Position numbers and translations under genes: made by a program. 64,000 nt of DNA, taken from contig CM061250.1 in assembly GCA_022605425.2 (NCBI GenBank), positions 1,107,501-1,171,500 on the forward strand, read 5' to 3'. This document shows positions 12,401 through 26,400 of the stretch, in pieces. Source of the DNA: Hamiltosporidium tvaerminnensis (lineage: Eukaryota; Microsporidia; Dubosqiidae). The notes beneath the pieces are model-generated. The model was not told the origin of the DNA and made no database searches. It was given only the letters and a program-made list of their open reading frames with translations. Position 1 is the stretch's first letter, and every line of letters starts with the position of its first letter.

Positions 12401-13993
12401 ACTGAGTACGAAAATTCTTCATATTCAATTTCTAAAAAATATTATGATTCTATATTATCGTTCTTATTTTTAACGTATTTCTTTAAGATTGTTCTGTCTG
12501 TTGCAGTATTTATAAAACCTTGTAAGGATTTGTTCAAAAGAGAGAAATCTAACTGATTTAAAATAATTAACAATTTTTTAGTTTAGATAGTTTTATATTT
12601 TGAAATGAGATTTAAGAAAATGAATTTATTTAATTAAACCGCTTTAAACTTTATTATAAGAATATAATATATAAATTTTAAACTTAAAGAAAAATTCTAT
12701 AGTAGAGTCTATTTTAATAGAAAATATTTGAACCCGTATGGATTTTAACAGCTGTAAATTTTATTTGTTTATAAAGAAACATTTACAAAAAGAATGATCT
12801 GAGTTTATTTATTTCAGAATCATAACAATACAATAAAACATCATTTTTTAATATTGCAAACCATATGATTCTTAATGTAGCAATTTTATCCACTAAGATT
12901 CCAATATTACTTTTATCAAATTATTTATAGTCTTACAGATTACGCCAAATATATGATGGTCTTTATAAAATATATTTGTTATATAACAGTAATTCCTATA
13001 ATTTAATATACTATAAAGGAATCTATTAGTTTATTTAGATTAAAAATATAGAATTCTGGGCAAATTAAAATGCCATAAAATCAAAAAGCTATATTCTTTG
13101 GAGTATATAGTATATAAAAGAAACTAGAATAAAAAGTTAGCCAATTTCTCTTTACATGTTTATGGAAGAAAATTTAAGATAACTCTAATAAAATGCTAAA
13201 CATGGCCTCCTAGCTTTTAAAGCTAATCTATTGCGAATATACAATATTAAATTACAAGTCAAAATATTTTGGATAGATCAGAAAGAAATTTAATGAAATA
13301 TTTCATAGAACAAAAACTCTACAATGCGCAAGTAAAACATCTTTCGTTGATTAAACATATATTAAAGAATAATATTTCAGTTTTTTCAATCAGTACAAAA
13401 CACAAAAAATTTGCTATAAACTAAGAAATAATTCAAATCAAATTCAATTTATAAATATACTTTATTTAATTCGTAAAATGAGTTCGAACAAGATAGAATT
13501 TTTACTTTCAAAAAAAAATTTATAAAAGAAAGAAGAAGTAAGTGTATAAGTCCAAATACCATTAAGGTACCACAAAAAATAATCAAAAGTGAAAATATAA
13601 ATATAATCCAATGTTTTCATTTCTACGCAATAGATTTTTGCAAAGTAAATCTAAGGAATGTAAAATTTACAAGAGTAAATAATGCTCAGAAATTTAGTAA
13701 GAGTTCTTTGCGAAAGTATTTATCAAAAAACCTTTAAGTGTTAGGTGTAATATGTTCTAACATATATGTACAACCAGTAAGACATTAATTAGAAAAAAAA
13801 ACATCACACAAATCACACGTGGCTCTTAAACAGATAGGGTCGCAATACTAATATTAGATTCGGATCTAATTCAGATGTATGTATGTTGAAAAATTTCATG
13901 TTTAAAACATCATTGATTTGAGCGTAATATACTAAATTATAATATAAAGAAATTCGATATATTTTATATTAATTCTTAGATTACAAAGTTTTA
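9401..13993. other. Long AT-rich interval with one weak coding-like frame
   Basis: Nearly 4.6 kb with no recognisable gene. The only stretch I would flag is plus-strand 11925-12042, where a frame reads FSSGRNTNNIVAVNLNNLRS and then ILIKNFCTLIILILDDD before a TAA. It stands out by composition but is too short to assign. Elsewhere there are only short A and T runs and chance frames. Confidence 0.35.
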
Positions 13994-14113
13994 ATGTTAG
14001 AAGGAGTTGAATTGACAGTAGTGCACGAGGAAAAAAATAAAGCAACACAACCAGAAAATAGTAAAAACTAGGTTAGAGTTGCATATATGCTGGATTGCAC
14101 GGAAATGCCTTGA
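13994..14113 (+). pseudogene. Short unidentified coding relic
   Basis: An ATG at 13994 opens MLEGVELTVVHEEKNKATQP and continues to a TAG at 14069-14071. After that stop the same frame reads VRVAYMLDCTEMP to a TGA at 14111. The charged, Val/Glu/Thr-rich composition is unlike surrounding chance frames and suggests a real protein fragment with one in-frame stop. No family is recognised, and the neighbouring sequence gives no extension on either side. A short less AT-rich patch at 14340-14430 may be related but has no shared frame. Confidence 0.3.
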
Positions 14114-17100
14114 AAATCATTTTTTTCTCAGAAGTGATAACTAAATTTTCAACATTATATTTTCATTGTAAATTTACAAAGAGTTATTAAGATAGAAATT
14201 CTTCATGCGTTCTTTTTATTTTATAATGAATATTTAGATTATAACAAGATTTGTTTCGAATTTAATCAGTATATTGCCATATAATCGCCAAGAAATAATA
14301 ACTCCTAAATTTATCGGATATTACATTTTAGATGAAGATAACTTAACAGTTATACTGCTCATGACCTAGTTCGATTTCCCTGATCGTTTCTGTATTACTC
14401 TCTGCTCATTCTAGCCGTTTCAATATTACACCAACTAATTTGTAACATTTAGAAATTTTTTAAAAATAATTTTCTAATTTATTTTATTCCAAAAATACTA
14501 TTATTATAATTCTATTTTAATTTAAACAGATGCGAGACATTAAAAATAATGTCTTGATTGTGATTTTTCACCGGAGTTTGCAAGACTAGACAAATTTTTT
14601 TTATATTTCTAGAATCAAGAGAGCATTTATCATAAAAAAGCCAAATTTGAAATCAAATAATATAAGATACAGAATTAAGGTCATGTCCTTTTACTTCGAT
14701 AGAATCTAAAATTCTGAGAAAAAAGAGTACCAGATTTCTATTATTTTTTCGAATGCTTATTAATAATTTAGTTGGAAAAGGAAAAATTTTTCTTATATAA
14801 AAACTTATCCATTTAGAATTAAGTAGTTCATTAAAACTTGCAAAAAATGGATTTTTCAACAAAAACAAACCACTTTTTGCTGAAAAGAGATATTATTAAC
14901 AGTAATGTTAATATGTTTTATTTCCTTTCAAAAAAAGTGAGCAAGTGATTAAAAGCCTCATTCTAAATTAATTAGGCAATATTTTGAATAAGGTTGATTA
15001 ACAGAATATAGAAAATTACAAATATAAGAATATCTGTTTTTAATAAAAAAAAGTTCAAGCATTTCGTTCATAACCTAAGAAATCTTTCTATAGATCCACT
15101 AAAAGTCTTTTTTTTGCGTTTTTACCTGATTAATATAAATAAATTATTTTTTAGTAATCATCCTATCGATTTTTCCCAAAGATTTTAAATAAATTAGGGC
15201 TTATTAACCTTAAGGTTTTAGACTTTCATAATTATAGGTTTGCTACGAGTATATTTTTTTTTGATTTTAAAAGAATATTGAAATTAAAAAAAGAAAAGAA
15301 ATGTATAACTAATTTTTTTAAATCTAGTTTTTTAATGTATATACACATCCTTTTTATTTACTTCAAAATTATATCATCATATATTACATTCAGGAATTTA
15401 TTTTAAACGAACTAAATATTTCTAAAATTTAAAAAAATAATAGATTCATAAATCTACTGTATAAGCAAATTTCATAATTCTAACGATTTAAGATATTTTA
15501 AACCAACCGTATTAAATCTTAGAATTCTTATATCTTAACACCTGAAATTCTGTATCTTTCTATATATTATTTCCTTAATATTTCAAAAGCTATAGCAAAT
15601 ATTTTTATAAAAAATATTATTCCCTTGGTTTGATTCAATATGCTATTTTCAGAAGCAGTAAAAAATGTAAAAGAGTCTGTTTTGATGATTGCTATTGCAA
15701 ACCTACAAATATGTGTTAACATGACATCTTAAAATAGAAATACAATAAAGTGTTGTTTCAAACATTTTTATTTTATCATCATAGTAATGTTTCAAATATA
15801 TTTTTTAATAAAATCTATTTTATTTCTTTCTAATTATTCTCAAAACATACTTTTAAAAGCAACTTGATTTTCATTCATAAGATATTAATTTGTTTTTGGA
15901 ATATGGTGATATAGATTTTTAATTGAAAAAATATATTTTCACATAATTTTTATTAAAGCCGAAATCATTTAAAGCCAAGAAACGATTCTGGGGTTTTATA
16001 TATGTTTGGAACGAAAATCAACCAATAACTGATGCTTTAGGCTAATAAGAGTAAAAATAATTCCAAGACATTTAAAATAACTTTTTTGTCGCAAAATTTT
16101 TCGCCTGAATTATTTTTATAATTTAATAGATTCTTCTTAAAGCAGGTTTAAAACAATAATATCGTTTTAGTTACGAATAAATACATGGGTTTATTTAAAA
16201 ATATAAGAGCAAATATTATATGATTGCTGCAAATATAAAATCTATAAAAACTCTAAATTTTGTAACTAAAAAGTTTCTGAAAGACTATTTTTTGGCAACT
16301 TAACAATCTCTGGACACATTTATTTCGATGATTGACCCAGAACCATACTTTTAAGCAGATTATAAGAAAATGAATAATATTTGAATCTTCATATTACTGG
16401 TACGCCTATATATTTAAATTTTACCGATATTTCGTAAATACGACAATTGAAATTAAAATTACTCTGCAGAATCACTAATTTATTTTTATACAAATGTTTT
16501 CCCCTCTAAACATATGGCTTGGCATCATCATGTATTGATATCTATATTATTAGAAAAGAGACAAAGAAGACCCTTTCTCATTAAATTTTACATTTTTTAG
16601 GATTGCATGGTTTTATGAATGTAACTCTTAAAAATATTTTGTATTCATAATTTTATTATTTGCTCTACTGAAACAAATTATATAATCAGAATCAATAAAT
16701 CATAGCTCTTAAAAACAATATAAGTACTATTCATGATTATATGTCCAAAATCAATACAATGAATCGATAAGCTGTTATTTTTATACCCTTAAAATATTTT
16801 TAAAACGTTTTTGAATTACAAAGAATCTTATATGACTGTTACAAGAGCGGAAACCAAAATCTAAATTTCTCATATAGAAAGTATGTCTTCTATTCGAAAT
16901 TACTTTTTGAAATCAAAAGATTCCAAACATATAATTTTTATTCGTTTGCAAATTCAAAAAATAAAATTCTAATATTTGTACTTTTTTATTCTTTGAAATT
17001 TTAAATTTTTTTTTAGAACTATTTATTAAAAATTTATTAATTTAAAGAAATTTTAAACGAACTTAAAATTCACCTTTACGACTGAAATATATTATTTAAA

Positions 17101-18050
17101 TTCTTATAACGTATTTCATACCACAGATTCATTGAAATAATTTTATAATAAAGTTAAAATTCGTTATTAATTTTAGAACGAACTTGCACATTTTAAAATA
17201 ATATATACAGATAATAATTCGATTTTTTTTTTGATTTTGAAATGCTTAAAGTATAGAACTCGTTTCTAAAAGATGATACCTTTTTAAATTTTAGAATTAA
17301 AATTCAAAAATATTTAATTTAATATTTATTGAAATACCTATTATCAAAGTACATCCCCGAAAAAAGTCTTAAATAGTATAGTCAATATATTAAGCCAGAA
17401 ATTAATTGTAAAGGATTTCTTAATAGAATTAAATTTCGTTTTTATTTTGTATAGAGATTATTCTCTATTTCAAATGGCTTTTTAAAATTTTTTCTATTTA
17501 TTTTTTACAGAGTTTTACCCTAACGGTTTCAATATCTAAATATTTGTTAATACAAAGGAATGAATCAAACAATATGACCAGAAAATGGAAAGCAGTAGAA
17601 TACGTGAATAGCATGTGAATCAAGGATAATGCAATAGTATTTAGTTTATTCGTGCGATAAGATGCTTTATCACTTTTAAATACACATAAGAAATTCTTGG
17701 TTGATATATTTACAATGGACATAGATTTAAAATGTAAATTTCAAGTTTTAAATACCTGGAAATAATATAATGGGATAAATAGAATTACCTCATTGACACT
17801 TATATTATTTATACAATCCCTTCTGCAAATATATCTAATCCTAAAACGAGTTCAAATTGTGTTGAATTAAAACTTTTTGGCTTGTGAAAGGAACTGATCC
17901 AAGGAAAAAGGAAGAATATGTAGTTAAGCTGATTGATGTCTAATGGGTTTTATTTATATATATTATGATCTAATCAATGTTTCAAAATCATTTTTCTTTT
18001 GATAATTTCAAAGTGTTTTTGATGAGAAATTTCGAGTTTTGCTATTTTGT
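14114..18050. other. AT-rich interval, no gene supported
   Basis: Two minus-strand frames exceed 70 codons: 14653-14868 and 17498-17722. Both are dominated by Phe, Leu, Ile, Lys and Asn. The second could be read as a hydrophobic protein with a possible membrane segment in its middle third, but neither has a conserved counterpart in the window or any recognisable motif. I regard both as chance. Confidence 0.4.
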
Positions 18051-18095
18051 AACAAAAGAGCAGAGTGAAGCAAATTATTTCCATGATTTTCTAAT

Positions 18096-18440
18096 TTGAA
18101 TTTTAAAATGAAAAGTAGTAAAAAATACTTGATGATTGATATGACTGCAACAGAATCAAACTTCAAAAATATCTGTAAAGGTTTGTTCTATAGACTAAAG
18201 ATTAAAATGGTTGTAAGGTTTTGCATAACAACTTATTTTTCAAAATTTCATAAGGAATGTATATTAAAATTCAATTTAGACAAAATTTAAGAAATATATA
18301 AAGAATTCATGCAATGTGTTCGTATTGAACAAATAATTAAACACTGATCTAAAGAAATTATTTAAAGAGAACTTAGAAAGAACTGTTTAAGCAGTATGAA
18401 AATCAAAATACAGATTGATGACTGACAAAGAATCTTTTTA
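18096..18440 (+). pseudogene. Possible small coding relic, unidentified
   Basis: A plus-strand frame of 64 codons (18096-18290, TTG first, ATG at 18108) reads MKSSKKYLMIDMTATESNFK and onward. After its TAA the same frame continues as EIYKEFMQCVRIEQIIKH, then RELRKNCLSSMKIKIQIDD, with three stops before about 18440. Persistence of one protein-like frame across about 115 codons suggests an old coding sequence. I see no motif or family resemblance. It lies about 1.4 kb from family A copy 2 and on the opposite strand from that copy's transposase. Confidence 0.25.
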
Positions 18441-19884
18441 ATTTTGTAAAGATATTTCATACTTTCTTTAAGCTTAATAAAATTGCAATCTATTTAAATA
18501 AAAAATAATTCTTCTATTTTATTTTTTTCATGGTTTTCTTGTTTGTGCTAGGAATTTATACGTTAAACCTACTTTTCTTTAAGATTAAAATTCGGTATTT
18601 TTAAAAGGCTTCTCATTTATATTTCATAGCTCGATAATTTAGAGGTGTATTTAAAAAAATATTGTCTCCAATTTATAAAAATATACTAAAAGTCCAAGTT
18701 TCAATTAATTTCATTCTTACCCCTTTTATTTTTTTAGTTCTTATTCGTATTTGTTTTGACTTAGTCTCCACATCAGAAAAAGAAATATAATTTATCTTAA
18801 GATTAACGTTTCCCGACTAACCTATTAATGTTATAAGACTTAAGGCTGTAGCCATTTGACCTTACAAAATAAAAGTACACCTTATAGCTTGTGAAACTTA
18901 AGGTTAGATCGACATTTTTATGAAATAATTATGATTTTATACCAACGTGTTCTATCTATTTGTTTTTCTTGCGAATTTGATGAAAATGTGCTAAGTTATA
19001 ATTGTCTATAAATGATGCGATTTTTAAACATTAAACCCAAAATAATTTTGTCTTATTAATGCTTATATAAAGTAAAGTTAGCAATTACAAAATAAAAATT
19101 ATATATTAAATATATAAATGCTACAAAGAAATACAAAAATGCCAAAAAATTAAATTAAAGGTAAATGAAACTTGAAATATTCTATTTAAAACAAGAAAAC
19201 ATTTAATTTGAAACATATTCGATTTAATCTTTGCACGTACTTTTAAAAACCATTTAATAAAAATTCTAACGATTTTAAAATACGAAGAAAAAAAATGAAA
19301 ATTTAAGAAAAAAAATTATATACAATGAATCTGAAGGTTTTTATTTCACAAGTTAAGCCGTAGTTAAAGATTTTGTACAAATTTGGATTCTTCTTTTAAC
19401 TATTTTGCAGTTTTCTTATTTTCTGGATATACATCATACTAAATAGGTATGAAAGTAAGATATCTTTGAAATAAAAAATAATTGCAATTTGCTTTCTTTT
19501 AAAACATTCTTCGAGAATCTTTTAATGAGGAAATATAAGAGACAGCAACGCCGAGAAAAAACTCATAATATTAGGATATATTTTTCATATGAAGTATTAG
19601 AAATTTGTGATAAATTTCATGCTTGAACCTTCTTTAAAAACCCTACACATCGTTCTAAATCATAAAAAAATTTGGTTAAAAAGGTTTTTTATTTTATAGT
19701 CACATTAAAATGAAATTAAGAGGTTTTGTAAGAAAATGTTTGATATTGGTAATAAAGATTTTGTAAAGGTACAGTTTCTAGTGTTTAGTAGATTTCGAAT
19801 TTCTTTTTTGTTCGAAAGAAATAAAATAAACAAATTATTGCAATTTTTATGAATTAGGTTAGAAAAAATATTTATTTAAAAAGA
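18441..19884. other. AT-rich interval, no gene seen
   Basis: No supported gene, RNA or clear repeat copy. Sequence just before 19885 leads into family A copy 2. Confidence 0.4.
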
Positions 19885-22800
19885 AAGCAACTTAAGCCTA
19901 GAGCCTACACCTGAGTCATAAATCACAAATAAAAAATGTGTTTTTTTACGTTAATAGGGAGCAGGTCAAGATAAATGACAAGAATAACGTATTTGATTTA
20001 ATTAAAAAAAAGTTATTAGTTTTTAAACTTTTTCGTCGTAATTTCAGTAAATTATTTCATAATTTTCTTTATGTATACATCTTCATACCGAGTCCTTTCA
20101 AATTAGCAGTTGCTTCTATAATTGGGCTCTTTGCTTTGGGCTTATTGTAGTTGTAATTAAATTTAATTATATTTTGGGTTATCTAGCAATATATTCTAAG
20201 TAAATTCATTCACTTGTTTGGTTAAATCCGACTTTAAAGAAGCTCGATGATTTTTTTGATAGCACCCTTTGAATCATACTAGTAACACATGTAAATAACC
20301 TTACATATGGCCATTCGATAATCCAAATCAGCTTAGAAACTGTAAGAAATAAAAATTAACCTTTAAATATTCAAATAAAATCTATCAGTTGATTGTGGCA
20401 TATGTTTATATGGCTTCTACATTAAGTTCAATCCTTCAAAATAAATGAAATATTCAGTTTCATGCTAACATATTCATAAATAACTTTTAAAAGATGCCAC
20501 AACATTTAGCCTCCAACATTCATTATAGTTTTTAGTAATTTTTAACATTCAATTGTCTTTCTTTTGTATTTAAGGAGACAAATCGTAATTTTGATATTAT
20601 AATCTCTAAACGAATCAACAAAATCATAGAAATTTTATTTGTTGAATTACAATACACGACTGATTTCATTAAAAAAATGGTTTTTTAACCTTCTCATTCA
20701 ATCTCCTTATATTTATATATCAAAATATTATCAATATCTCCTAATTCAAATTAGTATAGTAGTTCCTCATTATGTAAAGACTTTTATTATATTTATATCT
20801 AATTAGCAAAATACATATTAAAAAAATAATTATCAATTTGGTTTATACTGAAATATATCTTTTAAAGATTCATTCTATATTTATACTAAATTAAAATTTT
20901 ATCTATATGTTTTTTTATTCATTGAATTACTTTTTTTGTTAATCCGCATTGCTTTATAAAAAAGTTAAAGATCTAAGAAAACCAAAAAAATACAGATTCT
21001 ACATTAATTAAAAATCAGTTGTAGCGATTTTCTTTTATATAGATAAATGATTTAAGCACATTAAAATTATCATTTACTTAATCTAAAAACAGTTATTGAA
21101 ATCTGGTTTTAGAATAGAAATAGTATAATAAGAACAAGGTTACCAGTTCGAGACATTTTAGTATACTATCCTATTTATTTAATTTAATTCTTTAGATCTT
21201 TGCAGTAAGATAGTATATAATTCTAATAAGAAGACTTTACAAAATTGAAAACAATTTAATACATTTATAACTATGACAATTTAAGTTGGTTTACTCTGAC
21301 TATATTTTACGAAATTAAATATATATTTATATGAATATATTGAGACGAATGAAATCTTCAAAAAACTGCTTATAGATTGTATTAAACATAATAAATTAAT
21401 CTCTTTATAAATCTATAAAATATTATCTATTTCAAGAAAGACAAAAGTATTAATTTTCTGATAAATTCCATTAAAACTTCTATACATGATAAAAATACCT
21501 TTTCAAATGTACATTTTTCTTTCAAATATATTTATTTTTTTTTAAGTAACATAAACAATACATTTATAATAATGCCTGGCATTTTGCTCAATTTAAAGGA
21601 AGGTATGTAATTTGAGGTTATGTAGAAATCTAAAGTTACGCATAAATACCATATATGATTGATGTTTCTAACAATATACCGAGAGCTTTTCTGAACAATT
21701 TCACAAAATTTAATACGCCCATATTTAGACTGAACACAAGGTATAATAACCAATATTGCAAAAACATGTTTTTAGATATCGAGATAAGGTTTTAAGAGTC
21801 TGAATAAAAAGAATGAACATAAAAAAACCTACAATACATTACACTCAAAAACTTCTAATTATGGTAAATTTTATAAGCTTATTAAGGTTAACCCCTTAAA
21901 ATCATATAGGAAGAGAAAATACTACAGTACATATTCCAATGTAACAAAATGATATGATTAAAGGAATTATAAGATAGATGAATATAAAATTTTTATAAAT
22001 TCATTAAATAGGAATAAAATTATAGTTTATTAGAAAATAAAATGTTACTTTATTCTATAACTTTATGATTAAAATAACTAGACTTCTTTCATAAGTAGAA
22101 AAACTGCTTACATAAGTGACCACTTAACTTAGTAGATGAATAACAAAAGAATGATCTAAAATTATAGATAACGGTATATTAAAATATTTTGAAGTAAAAC
22201 ATATTAAATATATGTAGAATTTCTAAATTTAGTTAAAATAAGTAAAATTATTACAAAATACAATATTCAATTAAAAAAATCTAAAGAAGAAAAATGTTTA
22301 TTAAAATATAAATGTAATACAATTATTTATTTAAAAGTCAAAGTTTATATAAAAGATAAATACATACTACCAAATTCAAATTAAACCTAAAAAGGAACTT
22401 GAAATAGTGTATTTCAACCTTAAAACTAAAATAAATAAATAAAAAACAGAATTGACAAATCAAAACCATATTCCAAAAATACGAGATGTAACTATTATAA
22501 ATATACTTTGAAAAAAAAATGATTAAACTTAAAAATTACGGAATCAAATAAATATTTTGTATCGTATGTAAAAAATATTACAAAAAACTATTAATGTAAT
22601 ACTTTTCCATTTAAAACAATTATATGACTTACTAAACAAAAATAGACAAATAATAGTTAAAATTTAAACAAACAACTTTCTAATGCATTATATTTGAAGA
22701 ATATATTTTTAAAATTACATAGTATTGTAATATAAATTTATTAAAAATAACAATTTCTAATTTTAAATAGAATTTTTGTGTATAGAATCAAATAAACCAT

Positions 22801-22930
22801 CTGAAATGATTTTATAATACTTATATCACATTTATGATTTGTTTGAAATTGCAATATTTAGAAAACCGCTAAAAAAACTAACAGAATCATAAATAAAAAG
22901 TAAAAAAGTTTTTTTGTAAATATAAACTAT
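19885..22930 (-). mobile_element. Decayed piggyBac-type DNA transposon, family A copy 2
   Basis: Colinear with copy 1 over about 3 kb. Shared landmarks run from GAGCCTACACCTGAGTCATA near 19898 to TTTTTTTGTAAA near 22910. On the minus strand IIPCVQSKYGRIKFCEIVQK lies at about 21750-21690, CVTLDFYITS at about 21640-21612, KLSKMPGIII near 21590, and a KVIYMC...YDSKGAIKKIIELL run near 20290-20240, followed after a frameshift by LKSDLTKQVNEFT. The KSKYG-IKF and LDFYITS blocks sit in one uninterrupted 73-codon frame (21532-21753), also open in copy 1. That makes this the clearest view of the transposase core. The catalytic Asp after EIV is Gln here, and the third block lacks the GGVD Asp. Stops and frameshifts elsewhere make it inactive. 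Confidence 0.72.
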
Positions 22931-23479
22931 ATAAGCGAAAAAAAAATTAAAATAAAAGGCATATATTAATAAAATTTTAATCTTAAAAAAAAGAAATTAT
23001 TGAATATTAAAATGAAGAAAAAGAGTTTTAATCCAAACCGTATAGTTTTAAATAACAACTTATAAATCACACGATTGAAAGTATATATAACAACTTTATA
23101 AGTCCAAATATAGTTTTTCAATCTGAAATAACGTAAAAAAAGGAAATAACTTAGTAAATATATTTTAGGTAACATAATAACTTATTAAAAGTGTGATAAC
23201 TCAACATCTCTGATTAAATAAAATTATAAGTGTCTAAAATAACAAATAGAGAAATAATTTAGGTAAAATAAAAATGTCATTAAGAGATATACAAGTAAAA
23301 AAAATTGTATGTGGCATAACAAATAGGGAGTAGATTAATAACAAAACAGAGAAATACTTTAAAAGATGTTTGAATTAGATCCCTAATTTGTTTAAAACTG
23401 ATCATAGAGTGTTAAAAGTCTTTTAGTTATTTTTAGAGCAACTATGAAATCTTAACCTTCATACATTTCTATATACATT
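22931..23479. other. AT-rich spacer between piggyBac relic and satellite array
   Basis: No gene. A 69-codon minus-strand frame (22966-23175) is mostly Leu, Phe, Tyr and Lys and partly lies in the tail of family A copy 2; I treat it as chance. Confidence 0.4.
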
Positions 23480-26400
23480 TTTTTATATTGTTGGAATCTT
23501 TAATACGAATATATGATACTAATAAAAACCAATCAGGTGCCAAAAATAAACCCTAAATACCAGAAATATTATAATAACATTGAAATGTGTTATATCATGA
23601 AAATCAGTTGCTTTTGATCGATTTTTTTGTTAAAACATATACATTTTATAAGCCTTCTTTTGATTTTGGAATCGATCATTTCACTATATTAAAACCTTCT
23701 ACTTAAAACTAAACATTTACGCATTGCAAATTTCGAAATATTCGTCCAGATTATATCCTAAAAAAACAAACATTATTCATATGAACTTATCAAAGTAATT
23801 TGCAAGAATTTTTAACGAGTTAATCTTATATCTGTTAATAAATTTTTCTATAATTCTTAATATGTTTTTTAATATATACATTACATGCTGAAAATTAAAA
23901 AGAATATATCAAAAAACTTCGAAGCAAGATCAGAAAAAAAGATTGCACCCTGTTAAATACAATTAATTAGACATCTCTGATATGTCTTCTATAATTTATA
24001 GATATTAAAATGTAGGTTTTTTCGAATATATTTTTTATAAATATCACAGTGTCACTCAATATCCCGAAACCAGTCAAAGAAAGATAAAATTCATATAAAA
24101 AACAAAATTTAAATTTAAAAGAAATTTAATAGGTTGATATAAAACCATTTGTAACATCTGTATAAGTTGATAAGAAAAAATTCGTATACTACTTAATTTC
24201 ATTTTTTTTTCTATTTCAATCTTTTCATATAGTATATACAAAACATATCTAATAAGGTTCAAAAACGAAGAGTAGTAAAGTTTAGCAAAAACTTAATTTG
24301 AAAAAAACCAGATTTTATAATTATTGATATTTTTGTATAATTTATCAGATTTTCACGCATATGATTTTTTAAATTTTTTTTTCAAATATTCATATTTTCA
24401 ATACGACTATATGTAACTATATCGACCGTATTAGAGAATTTATGATCACAGAAAATTATAAAAATCATCTAGAAATTTTATTTAAAACACAGTTATTGAC
24501 TTATGACAAAATATTTTGTTATATTCAAAGGAATTTTCAGGTTTTTAATCAGTTATCTTTTAAATCTTTTATGAAAAATTTTGAAAGGCTTACACATTAT
24601 ATACAAAATAGGTTAACAAAATGCAAAAAAATGTATAAAATAATGTCTTGGAAGATTGTGAAATTTTATAAAAAACACAATTATTTGTTTCTTTAAGAGA
24701 TATTTCCCTGTATTTCTAGTTGTTTTTAACTATTTGAACATATACTTTGCCATAATATTTTTTGATAATTCTCGATTCGTTTTATATACCATATACAAAT
24801 ATAGAAAGAAAAAAGTCAAAAAAACAGGTAATTAAGATAAGCATAAACTTTATCAAATTTTATAACAAACACAACAGTCAATTTTTTTAAAAAATATTCG
24901 TATTATTCTTACTTTTTTAAATAAGGAAATAGTATTTCTTTTGTAAACTGTATTTTAGAAATTCAAAATCATTAATACTGCTAGATGTAACTTCATTAAG
25001 CCTAATAAAAAAAATCAAGCAATATGAAAACCTAATAAAAATTACTAGATTTTATTTTTAACTATGGGAAAAATTCTTCCTTGGTCTCAGCTATATTCTT
25101 TCTAATTATCAGCAAGAACATCTTCATTTTCGAATTATATTTTTCATATATTCATACTACTATATGCAAAACAAATAAAACATGTATGAAAAAATATACT
25201 GAAACGAATTTATAAAAAATATAATGTAAATTTATATGATAAGGATACCTTCTACTTATGATATACTGATATATCATATTTGCGATGTTTTAGAAATACA
25301 AATCCGGAAATATTTTAAATAAATTGTTTTCTTCTTTAAAATTACTTCATACACAATATACTATGCATTCATGACAAATTTGCTAAAAGAAATTTAGAAA
25401 TTTACTTTCAGAACATCGAAGTTTATTCCAAACGGACTTCGTGGCTTATTTTAAGACAACTCGATAGATTAATTAGATTTTTTGGCATACCTAAATTTTT
25501 TTTTTCCTTGATGTTTTGTTAATTTACAAATCTTGACATATTATAGGTATATATGGCTAAAAAAATCCCAAAAAAAATTGATACTCAAAAAATTCTTTAA
25601 AATGACTTACGATTATCATAAAGCGTAAAAATTTGCTTGCCGATCGTATTTTTATAATAATCGGAGCGTTATTAGGTGTTTCATTGTGTATTTTTCTAAC
25701 TAGATTTTCTCATAATTCTGTGATCTTTGAAAAAACATATACAAAATATATCAAGCAAGCTTGTTAAATAGGCAATAAAAATTGAAAAGAAACAGATCGA
25801 TTTTTTAGTAAACATTTAGATAAACAGTAAAAGTTTAATGAGATGTATTTTTGGAAATTTCTAGGCATTGAGCCGATACTATTTTTACCACAATTTTTTT
25901 TTGATTTTTTTAAATCTTGTGTAAGACTATACAAAATCCGATTAAACAAATCCAAAAAAAAATTACAAAAATATATTATGATACATCGAATCTTTAGAAG
26001 CTATATGTAATGTTTTTGGCCTTCTTTGTTAATAAATTATATATATTTTTGTTTAATTGAATTTTTGAATTTATAATAGAATATATCAATACTAATCTTA
26101 AAAAATATCAAAAATTTAATAGCAAGCTAAATTTCTTTTTTATAAATGATTTAAAAGCAGTAAAATCATACATTATCTATTTTCTATACTTTTCATCAAT
26201 CAAAGCATTATTATTTTTATTTTATATTTGAGGATAACATTCGAATCGTTCTATATAGTATATACAAAATGTAACAAATATTTTTTAAAAAATTCAATAC
26301 GAAAAATGCAAATAAAATATGTTAAAACTCGACAAAAACATAATATTAATGATTTTTCAAGAGCATATATAAATAGTGGTCTATTTTTATGATAATATTT

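Noticed and set aside
13830-14440. Possible tRNA or small RNA in the less AT-rich patches near 13.85 and 14.4 kb
   Set aside because: No cloverleaf, T-loop (GGTTCRANYCC-like) or paired stems could be drawn by eye.
17498-17722. 74-codon minus-strand frame with a hydrophobic centre, possible membrane protein
   Set aside because: AT-rich DNA favours Phe/Leu/Ile runs; no conserved neighbour, motif or second copy supports it.
24442-24696. 84-codon plus-strand frame with an ATG, looking like a small Lys/Phe/Tyr-rich protein
   Set aside because: It lies wholly inside the 188 bp tandem array, spans one of the recurring TATATACAAA boxes, and neighbouring monomers do not keep the frame.
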